This document shows positions 1-5,494 of a stretch of 12,540 bases of DNA, piece after piece. The position numbers were made by a program, and so were the translations under genes. Position 1 is the first letter of the stretch. Each line of letters begins with the position of its first letter. The stretch is from Burkholderiaceae bacterium (GTDB taxonomy: Bacteria > Pseudomonadota > Gammaproteobacteria > Burkholderiales > Burkholderiaceae_C). The stretch lies in NCBI GenBank assembly GCA_023260355.1, contig JALQVJ010000006.1:1-12540 (forward strand), read 5' to 3'. Below the pieces are notes generated by a model. That model ran no database searches. It saw only the letters and a program-made list of their open reading frames with translations, and had not been told where the DNA came from.

Positions 1-1
1 C

Positions 2-1501
2 ATCGTCAAAGCGAGCGAAGAGTTCAAGGCGGCGCTGGCCTCGTGTCAGCGCGAGGCGACCAAGAGCTTTGGCGACGATGCTGTACTGATCGAAAAATAT
101 GTCCAGCGCCCCCGCCACATTGAAATCCAAGTGTTTGGCGACAGCCATGGCCAAGTGATCCATTTGTTTGAGCGCGATTGCTCGGTGCAACGCCGACATC
201 AAAAAGTGCTCGAGGAAGCCCCTGCACCTGGCATGCCGCCAGCCCTCAGAGAGGCTATGGGGGCTGCAGCTGTGGCAGCGGCGAGAGCGGTCAACTACGT
301 CGGGGCGGGGACAGTTGAGTTCATCGTCGAGCAAACCGACTACGACAGCCCTGAGACCATGAAGTTCTACTTCATGGAGATGAACACCCGTTTGCAAGTG
401 GAGCACCCCGTCACTGAAGCGATCACGGGATTGGATTTGGTGGAGTGGCAACTCCGGGTGGCCAGTGGCGAACCGTTGCCGTGTCAACAAGCAGACTTGC
501 GCATTCAGGGGCATGCGATCGAGGCGCGCATTTGTGCCGAGAACCCTGAGCAGCAGTTTTTGCCTGCCATTGGCCATTTGTCGCGTCTCGCACCACCGAG
601 CGCAAGCGCGTTCACCATTGGGCCAGTGCGGTGGGATGCTGGCGTGCGCGAGGGTGACGACATTTCGCCGTTTTATGACTCAATGGTGGCCAAGCTCATT
701 GTGCATGGCGCCGATCGTGCAGAGGCGTTGGCCAAGCTGGACGCGGCATTGGCGCTCACCCGCATCGTCGGTGTACACACCAATGTGCAGTTTTTGCGCC
801 GGGTTGTGCGCACCGCGTCATTCCAGCAAGCCAAGTTGGACACGGCGCTGATCGAGCGCGAATCTGCCCAACTGTTTGGGCAGGCTGATTTGCCTGTGCC
901 TGTTTTGCTGGGCGCCGCTGTCGCAGATCAAGTCGCCCGTGCACGTCAGCAGCGCGGTGCTGACCCCTGGAGCCACACCGACCACTGGGCGGCGTTCGGC
1001 GCTGGCCAGCAGTGGTTTGAAGCGCAATCTGGCGATGTCACCTACCGCTTGAATCTGCAGGTGTCACACGCGGGCGAGATGCGCTTGCATGTGGATGGCG
1101 ACCCGCAAGGTTGGCCCCTGAGGCACTGGCCACAACGGGATGGGATCGATGTGCAGGTTGGTGACTGGCGCGGTCGGGTCCATATCGAAAACGTGGACTC
1201 GCAGTGCCACGTGTTCACGCGCGACGGTGCAGCCGCATTGGTCTGGCTCGATCCGATCGCGCGCGCACAGGACGACGCGGGTGGCAATGGTCACCTCAAA
1301 GCGCCGATGCCCGGCAAAGTCCTGAGGGTCGATGTGGCCGGCGGCGACGTGGTGAAAAAGGGCCAAGTGCTTGCCGTGCTGGAGGCCATGAAAATGGAGC
1401 ACAGCATCGTGGCGCCCAAGGACGGCAAGATCAGCGAAGTGATGGTTCGTGTGGGCGATCAAGTCGCAGACGGCGCCGAATTGTTGGCCATGGCGGACTG
1501 A
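2..1501 (+). CDS. mccA: 3-methylcrotonyl-CoA carboxylase, biotin-containing (alpha) subunit, 5'-truncated by window edge
   Basis: Biotin-dependent carboxylase subunit of leucine catabolism (also called LiuD). It carboxylates biotin with ATP and bicarbonate and carries the biotin to the beta subunit, which makes 3-methylglutaconyl-CoA. The frame is open from base 2 with no start, so about 170 N-terminal residues of a roughly 670-residue protein lie outside; 499 residues are present. Visible in order: the rest of the ATP-grasp biotin carboxylase domain, with RPRHIEIQVFGD and the catalytic EMNTRLQVEHPVTE motif (bases 377-418); the biotin carboxylase C-terminal domain (AIEARICAENPEQQFLP); a less conserved linker; and a C-terminal biotinyl domain whose AMKME motif puts the biotinylated lysine at bases 1391-1393. 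The nearby HMG-CoA lyase supports methylcrotonyl-CoA over other acyl-CoA substrates, but a propionyl- or geranyl-CoA carboxylase subunit cannot be excluded from this part alone. The beta subunit gene is probably upstream. Confidence 0.9.
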   Translation: MVKASEEFKAALASCQREATKSFGDDAVLIEKYVQRPRHIEIQVFGDSHGQVIHLFERDCSVQRRHQKVLEEAPAPGMPPALREAMGAAAVAAARAVNYVGAGTVEFIVEQTDYDSPETMKFYFMEMNTRLQVEHPVTEAITGLDLVEWQLRVASGEPLPCQQADLRIQGHAIEARICAENPEQQFLPAIGHLSRLAPPSASAFTIGPVRWDAGVREGDDISPFYDSMVAKLIVHGADRAEALAKLDAALALTRIVGVHTNVQFLRRVVRTASFQQAKLDTALIERESAQLFGQADLPVPVLLGAAVADQVARARQQRGADPWSHTDHWAAFGAGQQWFEAQSGDVTYRLNLQVSHAGEMRLHVDGDPQGWPLRHWPQRDGIDVQVGDWRGRVHIENVDSQCHVFTRDGAAALVWLDPIARAQDDAGGNGHLKAPMPGKVLRVDVAGGDVVKKGQVLAVLEAMKMEHSIVAPKDGKISEVMVRVGDQVADGAELLAMAD

Positions 1502-1506
1502 AGCGA

Positions 1507-2448
1507 ATGGGCCGTTTGATCACAAACCAGCGCATCCTGTTCCACCACCCCAGTGCGCAAGAGGGGGCTTGGTTGCGTGCTCTCTCTGAGGCTCTGCCGG
1601 ATTGGGAGTTGGTCAAGTGGCAACCCGGGGAGGCGGCGGCAGACCTCGCCATTGCGTGGGCACCACCGCAACAGTTGTTGGACGAGCAGCCAGGATTGAA
1701 AGTCATGTTTCACTTGGGCGCGGGGGTGGACGCGCTTTGGTCACTGAGGCGCCCGCCTCAGATGCAGGTCGTTCGCCTCGAGGACGCCGGCATGGCCGAG
1801 CAGATGGTCGACTACGCGCTGTACGCAGTGACGCGACACACGCGAGACTTCACAAACTACGAACAAGATTGGCGAGCAGGAAGTTGGACACCGCGGCGTG
1901 TGCGCCCCAATCACGAGTGGCAAATTGGCATCATGGGCTATGGCGCTCTGGGGGCCCGGGTGGCTGCGGTTTTGCAGTCGCGCGGTTACGGCGTGCACGC
2001 GTGGAGCCGCTCGCCCAAACATGGGACGGGCGTGGTGCACCACCATGGCATGGGCGGATTGGCTGCTTTCTTACAGCAAGCACATGTGTTGATCGTGCTG
2101 CTGCCTCTCACGGCTGACACACGGCATCTCTTGAACGCGGATCGCCTCGCGCAGCTGCCCAAAGGCGCGTATTTCATCAACATGGCGCGCGGCGCGCTGG
2201 TCGATACGGATGCATTGGCACAAGCGCTCACCAGTGGGCACTTGGCCGGCGCTGTTTTGGACGTGTTTGAGCAAGAGCCGCTATCACCCGCACATCCTTT
2301 GCGGCAGATGCCCAATGTCATCGGTACCCCGCATATCGCGGCCCAAACTTGGATACCTGAGGCGGTGCAATCGATCGCTGGCAACATCCGTGCGTGGCAG
2401 GACAACAACCCGTTGCATGGCGTGGTTGATCCGCTTCGCGCATACTAA
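1507..2448 (+). CDS. ghrA: GhrA-type glyoxylate/hydroxypyruvate reductase (D-2-hydroxyacid dehydrogenase family)
   Basis: An NAD(P)H-dependent cytosolic reductase of 2-oxoacids to D-2-hydroxyacids; the family's known substrates are glyoxylate and hydroxypyruvate. The product has 313 residues, about the length of E. coli GhrA, and shares its subfamily blocks: FHLGAGVDALW (68-78) and RLEDAGMAEQMVDYA (90-104). The Rossmann nucleotide loop is GYGALG (144-149). The catalytic triad is Arg228 (in MARGALVD), Glu257 (in DVFEQEP) and His276 (in TPHIAAQ). The ATG lies five bases after the mccA stop, so the genes are probably co-transcribed; the Shine-Dalgarno is weak, which suggests translational coupling. 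The N-terminus is about six residues longer than in E. coli GhrA. Its place between two leucine-degradation genes is unexplained: reduction of a branched 2-oxoacid such as 2-oxoisocaproate is conceivable but purely inferred. The family call is secure, the true substrate is not. Confidence 0.88.
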   Translation: MGRLITNQRILFHHPSAQEGAWLRALSEALPDWELVKWQPGEAAADLAIAWAPPQQLLDEQPGLKVMFHLGAGVDALWSLRRPPQMQVVRLEDAGMAEQMVDYALYAVTRHTRDFTNYEQDWRAGSWTPRRVRPNHEWQIGIMGYGALGARVAAVLQSRGYGVHAWSRSPKHGTGVVHHHGMGGLAAFLQQAHVLIVLLPLTADTRHLLNADRLAQLPKGAYFINMARGALVDTDALAQALTSGHLAGAVLDVFEQEPLSPAHPLRQMPNVIGTPHIAAQTWIPEAVQSIAGNIRAWQDNNPLHGVVDPLRAY

Positions 2449-2472
2449 AAAACCACCAAGAAGCAACCCAAT

Positions 2473-3384
2473 ATGGCTTACCCCACTTCTGTTGACATCA
2501 TCGACGTCGGTCCGCGTGACGGACTTCAAAATGAAAAGCAGCCCGTCCCCGCCGCCGTCAAAATCGACTTGATACACCGGCTGGTGCATGCGGGTGTGCG
2601 TCATTTGGAGGCCACCAGTTTTGTGAGCCCGAAGTGGGTGCCTCAAATGGCCGATGCACCGGAAGTGATGGCAGGCATCGAGCGCACGCCGGATGTGATT
2701 TACAGCGTACTGACCCCCAACATGAAGGGGCTGGAGTCGGCGCTCGGCAGCCAGCCTGGTGAAGTGGTGGTGTTTGGTGCGGCGAGCGAAGCTTTCAGTC
2801 AGAAAAACATCAATTGCTCAGTCGCTGAATCCATCGAGCGCTTTGCGCCAGTGGTTGAGGCAGCGCACGCGGCTGGCGTCGCAACCCGCGGTGCGATTTC
2901 CTGTGCGGTGGGGTGTCCCTATGAGGGCGACGTATCGGCTGACGCGGTGGCACATGTGGCGCGTCTCATGAAAGAGATCGGTGTGCAACGCATCGCCGTG
3001 GCAGACACGATTGGCGTGGGCACACCGCGCCGCGTGCAAGCCGCCATGGAGGCGGCGTTGCGACACTACGATTTGGCACAAGTCAGTGGCCATTTCCATG
3101 ACACCTACGGACAAGCGTTGGCCAACACGCTGGCATCGCTGGAGATGGGCATTCGCGTGTTTGAAACTTCGGTGGCTGGACTGGGGGGCTGCCCCTATGC
3201 CAAAGGGGCCACGGGGAATGTGGCCACAGAAGACGTGGTCTACATGCTGCATGGCATGGGTATCGAGACAGGCATCGACCTGGACCGATTGATCGACGCG
3301 GCTGATGCGATCAGTCAATTCTTGGGGCGTGCGCCCAACGGACGGGTGTCCGTGGCCAAGCTCAAGCAACGCGTTGCGGCTTGA
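2473..3384 (+). CDS. mvaB: Hydroxymethylglutaryl-CoA lyase
   Basis: Cleaves (S)-3-hydroxy-3-methylglutaryl-CoA into acetyl-CoA and acetoacetate, the last step of leucine degradation (also called LiuE). The 303-residue length is typical of the bacterial TIM-barrel enzyme. Catalytic features are all present: Arg15-Asp16 in VGPRDGLQNE, the metal-binding pair His207/His209 in GHFHDTYGQ, the signature GLGGCPYAKGATGN (237-249 region) with active-site Cys240, and Asn249. The ATSFVSPKWVPQMAD block (47-61) is characteristic of HMG-CoA lyase and separates it from isopropylmalate and homocitrate synthases. It begins 24 bases after ghrA with a weak AAGAAG as the only purine-rich stretch upstream, in line with an operon that includes mccA. 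No promoter is evident in the gap. Confidence 0.95.
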   Translation: MAYPTSVDIIDVGPRDGLQNEKQPVPAAVKIDLIHRLVHAGVRHLEATSFVSPKWVPQMADAPEVMAGIERTPDVIYSVLTPNMKGLESALGSQPGEVVVFGAASEAFSQKNINCSVAESIERFAPVVEAAHAAGVATRGAISCAVGCPYEGDVSADAVAHVARLMKEIGVQRIAVADTIGVGTPRRVQAAMEAALRHYDLAQVSGHFHDTYGQALANTLASLEMGIRVFETSVAGLGGCPYAKGATGNVATEDVVYMLHGMGIETGIDLDRLIDAADAISQFLGRAPNGRVSVAKLKQRVAA

Positions 3385-3401
3385 TTCTGGGAAGGCTGCG
3401 C

Positions 3402-3938
3402 ATGAGTTCAACTGCCCACTCTGTTGCTGCGAACACCCTGCCGGCTGCGTGGCCGGCGAGTGTCCAGCGTGTGGTGGACGTGCTCCGGCAGGCAGGGCAT
3501 GCCCAAGACCCAGTGATGCTGGATGGTGCGGCGCGCACCGCGCAGCAGGCTGCTGACGCTCTGGGTGTCGAGTTGGGCCAGATCGCCAAGAGCATTGTGT
3601 TCATGCGCCAACCCGATGGCACGCATGTTTTGGTGATCACGGCAGGTGACCGCCGGGTCGACACGGCCAAGGTTGAAGCACTGATTGCCAGCGCAGGCCA
3701 GCGGCTCGCCAAAGCGACCGCGGATGATGTGCGTGAGTGCACTGGCTTTGCGATCGGCGGGGTGCCACCGCTCGCGCACGCCAAGACCGGCATCACGCTG
3801 ATGGACGCATCTTTGCAGCGCTTTGAATCCGTATGGGCCGCAGCGGGCCACCCCCATGCGGTGTTTGAAATTTCGGTACAGCGTTTGACATCGCTGACCG
3901 GCACAAGCTTTCAAGATGTCGTGGAGACCGTGGCATGA
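3402..3938 (+). CDS. YbaK/ProX-type aminoacyl-tRNA deacylase
   Basis: A 178-residue single-domain protein of the YbaK/prolyl-tRNA-editing family, which hydrolyses mischarged aminoacyl-tRNA in trans in the cytosol. Support: the TAQQAADALGVELGQIAKSIVF block (47-67), with Lys63 at the position of the family's conserved lysine; LVITAGDRRVDTAKV (77-91); and the GGVPP loop (119-123), equivalent to the substrate-pocket loop. The ATG at 3402 is chosen because GGGAAGG at 3389-3395 stands in front of it; a TTG at 3381 in the same frame would overlap the mvaB stop. The gene begins 17 bases after mvaB and its stop overlaps the next start (ATGA at 3935), so it is probably co-transcribed with both. Whether it edits Cys-tRNA(Pro), Ala-tRNA(Pro) or another species cannot be read from the sequence. 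Confidence 0.85.
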   Translation: MSSTAHSVAANTLPAAWPASVQRVVDVLRQAGHAQDPVMLDGAARTAQQAADALGVELGQIAKSIVFMRQPDGTHVLVITAGDRRVDTAKVEALIASAGQRLAKATADDVRECTGFAIGGVPPLAHAKTGITLMDASLQRFESVWAAAGHPHAVFEISVQRLTSLTGTSFQDVVETVA

Positions 3939-4177
3939 ATACCTCCCGCACCCGTTTGCAAACCATCCATGAGCGCAGCTTGCGCAGCCCTGGTGTGTTG
4001 AGTCCGTGCGTGTCGGTGTGCCGCATGGACGCCTCAGCGGAGCTGTGTGTCGGTTGTTACCGAACATTGGACGAAATCGCGCAGTGGTCCACCATGGCCG
4101 AGAGCACGAAAGCCGTGGTTTGGCAACACATTTTGACTCGTGAGCAACATGCCAAAGGCGTCTCAAATGGCCAGTGA
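3935..4177 (+). CDS. DUF1289 family small cysteine-motif protein
   Basis: An 80-residue cytosolic protein of the DUF1289 family (YdhL-like), whose function is unknown. The defining motif is present: SPCVSVCRMD followed by LCVGCYRTLDEIAQW, giving Cys25, Cys29, Cys38 and Cys41. Four cysteines in this order suggest binding of zinc or another metal, an inference. Its ATG shares bases with the stop of the deacylase gene (ATGA), and its own stop overlaps the beginning of the isomerase gene, so translation of the three is probably coupled. There is no signal peptide or membrane segment. Confidence 0.88.
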   Translation: MNTSRTRLQTIHERSLRSPGVLSPCVSVCRMDASAELCVGCYRTLDEIAQWSTMAESTKAVVWQHILTREQHAKGVSNGQ

Positions 4178-4847
4178 TCCCAACACCATTGATTTCTATT
4201 ACGACCCGATTTCGCCCTACGCGTACCTCGCGTTTCACGCGTTGCCAGAGGCGTTGCAGGGTTTGAGTGTTCAGGTGCGCTACCGCCCGGTGCTGTTCGG
4301 TGCATTGCTGAAAGCAGGGGGACAAAAAGGCCCCGCTGAGATTGCCGGCAAGCGTGAATGGACGTATCGCCAGGTGTTGTGGCAAGCGCGGGAAATGGGG
4401 CTCGCCATGGCGATGCCGGCGGCGCACCCTTTCAACCCATTGGCGATTTCTCGCGCCGCGTTGGCGGCGAGCGATGGCAGTGGTTTCACCAACCGATGGG
4501 TGACACAAACGGTGCTCGACCATGTCTGGCAAGCGGGACAAGACCCATTGCATGCGGATCGGCTCGCGGCATTGCAGACCACATTGCAAACGCATCGTCA
4601 CAAGGCCTATCCGGATGTGGCTGAGATCTCGGCAGACGTGGTCAAGCAACTGCTGGTGAGCAACACCGACCTGGCGATGTCTCGGGGTGTCTTTGGGGTG
4701 CCAACTTGTGAATGGCAAGGCGAATTGTTTTGGGGGCTGGATGCCCTGCCCATGTTGCGCCAGGCCATATCAGGCGATGAATGGTTCAATGGTCCAGCAT
4801 GGCGCGGGGCGAGAGATATCCCTGTTGGGATTGCGCGCAAGATTTGA
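4167..4847 (+). CDS. 2-hydroxychromene-2-carboxylate isomerase family (DsbA-fold, kappa-GST-like)
   Basis: A 226-residue thioredoxin-fold protein of the HCCA isomerase/kappa-class glutathione transferase family. Family members bind glutathione; the founding enzyme isomerises 2-hydroxychromene-2-carboxylate in naphthalene degradation. Visible: an N-terminal strand leading to DPISPYAYLAF (13-23), with Ser16 in the catalytic position where DsbA has cysteine; HPFNPLA (87-93); the cis-proline region GVFGVPT (174-180); and the C-terminal FWGLDALPML (188-197). The ATG at 4167 is preferred because AAAGG (4154-4158) lies eight bases upstream; an ATG at 4149 and a GTG at 4140 in frame have poorer sites. 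The chosen start overlaps the DUF1289 gene by 11 bases. No aromatic-degradation gene is nearby, so the natural substrate may differ from the family name. The stop codon sits inside a putative FNR box. Confidence 0.88.
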   Translation: MASDPNTIDFYYDPISPYAYLAFHALPEALQGLSVQVRYRPVLFGALLKAGGQKGPAEIAGKREWTYRQVLWQAREMGLAMAMPAAHPFNPLAISRAALAASDGSGFTNRWVTQTVLDHVWQAGQDPLHADRLAALQTTLQTHRHKAYPDVAEISADVVKQLLVSNTDLAMSRGVFGVPTCEWQGELFWGLDALPMLRQAISGDEWFNGPAWRGARDIPVGIARKI

Positions 4848-4857
4848 CTTGGCTCAA
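4844..4857 (+). promoter_or_regulatory. Putative FNR/Anr-type box upstream of the universal stress protein gene
   Basis: TTGAC-TTGG-CTCAA matches the FNR/Anr consensus TTGAT-N4-ATCAA at eight of ten positions and is nearly palindromic. Its centre (4850.5) is 41.5 bases upstream of position 4892, the start predicted by the -10 candidate at 4880-4885. That is the distance used at class II FNR-activated promoters. The box overlaps the stop codon of the preceding gene. Inference only; no protein binding is shown. Confidence 0.45.
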
Positions 4858-4879
4858 GGTCGCGCCCAATATACGGATC

Positions 4880-4885
4880 TAAAGT
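4880..4885 (+). promoter_or_regulatory. Candidate -10 element for the universal stress protein gene
   Basis: TAAAGT keeps the three most conserved positions of TATAAT (first T, second A, last T). It would give a transcript start near 4892 and a leader of about 23 bases containing the Shine-Dalgarno AAAGGAGG at 4901-4908. It was chosen by its spacing from the FNR-like box, so the two calls are not independent. No good -35 is present at the matching distance, as is usual for activator-dependent promoters. Confidence 0.35.
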
Positions 4886-4914
4886 TCCCCTGAATTGGGC
4901 AAAGGAGGCGCAGT

Positions 4915-5352
4915 ATGTTCACCCGAATTTTGATCCCCACGGACGGTTCTGACTTGGCCAACAAGGCCGCAAAAAACGCCCTCGAAATGGCGAAACTACA
5001 AGGGGCGTCTGTGGTGGGTGTGTACGTGATTGATCCATTCCCCTACATTGGGCTGGGCGAGGCGTCAGCCCTGGGGTTGCAGGCTTACATGGAAGAGGTG
5101 CAAGTGGCCGCTCAAAGCGCCCTCACGCAGATCCGCGCCGAGGCAGAAGCTTTGGGCGTGCGCTATCAGGGGGACACGATTGAACGCAGCGCGACCTACG
5201 AAGGTATTTTGGATACCGCTGAGGCCGAGCAGTGCGATCTGATTGTCATGGGCTCACATGGCCGCCAGGGCATGAAAGCAATGATCCTGGGGAGCGTGAC
5301 ACAAAAAGTCTTGACCCACAGCAAGCTGCCAGTCCTGGTGATCAAACCCTGA
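4915..5352 (+). CDS. Universal stress protein (UspA family, ATP-binding class)
   Basis: A 145-residue single Usp domain with the expected length and fold pattern: MFTRILIPTDGSDLANKA at the N-terminus, with the conserved Asp10 of the nucleotide pocket. The C-terminal GSHGRQG...GS block fits the G-2x-G-9x-G-S motif of ATP-binding Usp proteins, and LPVLVIKP closes the domain. Such proteins are small cytosolic dimers raised under starvation, oxygen limitation and other stresses; the exact role varies. AAAGGAGG (4901-4908) lies six bases before the ATG and fixes the start. The 67-base gap upstream holds an FNR/Anr-like box and a -10 candidate, and a strong terminator follows, so the gene is probably a monocistronic unit, perhaps induced at low oxygen. 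Confidence 0.93.
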   Translation: MFTRILIPTDGSDLANKAAKNALEMAKLQGASVVGVYVIDPFPYIGLGEASALGLQAYMEEVQVAAQSALTQIRAEAEALGVRYQGDTIERSATYEGILDTAEAEQCDLIVMGSHGRQGMKAMILGSVTQKVLTHSKLPVLVIKP

Positions 5353-5394
5353 GCTGGTGACGGGTTGGGCGGCGCTTCTGCATGGGGCGCCGCG

Positions 5395-5422
5395 AAAGAG
5401 CGCACCTTGGGTGCGCTTTTTT
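5395..5422 (+). terminator. Rho-independent terminator after the universal stress protein gene
   Basis: The arms AAAGAGCGCACC (5395-5406) and GGTGCGCTTTTT (5410-5421) pair over 12 positions with one G-U, around the loop TTG, and run into six T residues (5417-5422). A second hairpin just upstream (GCGGCGC 5369-5375 with GCGCCGC 5387-5393) may help. Its position shows that transcription of the downstream uvrA gene begins later. Confidence 0.9.
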
Positions 5423-5443
5423 GTGGACGCCAGCGGCAGCGAC

Positions 5444-5459
5444 AGGGAATCCCTAGAAT
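5444..5459 (+). promoter_or_regulatory. Candidate uvrA promoter: -10 TAGAAT overlapping a short palindrome
   Basis: TAGAAT at 5454-5459 matches TATAAT at five of six positions and lies between the terminator and the uvrA ATG. The palindrome AGGGA-A-TCCCT (5444-5454) overlaps its first base and could be an operator or chance. No convincing -35 lies 16-18 bases upstream. No LexA-type CTG-N10-CAG was found between 5353 and 5494. Confidence 0.3.
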
Positions 5460-5494
5460 GGTTGACCTTCGCTTTTTCAGGACTGCCTGAGCCC

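Noticed and set aside
3408..4718. Long open frame on the minus strand (436 codons)
   Set aside because: It lies opposite three well-supported + strand genes, has a Cys/Arg/His-rich composition typical of an antisense shadow, and shows no domain.
4844..4873. Ordinary sigma-70 promoter with TTGACT as -35 and CAATAT as -10
   Set aside because: The -10 matches only three of six positions; the FNR-box reading with TAAAGT at 4880-4885 explains the same bases better.
5357..5494. In-frame upstream extension of uvrA (46 more residues)
   Set aside because: It would run through the strong terminator at 5395-5422 and has no likeness to UvrA; the first UvrA-like block begins after the ATG at 5495.
5353..5494. 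LexA/SOS box before uvrA
   Set aside because: No CTG-N10-CAG pattern was found on reading this stretch.
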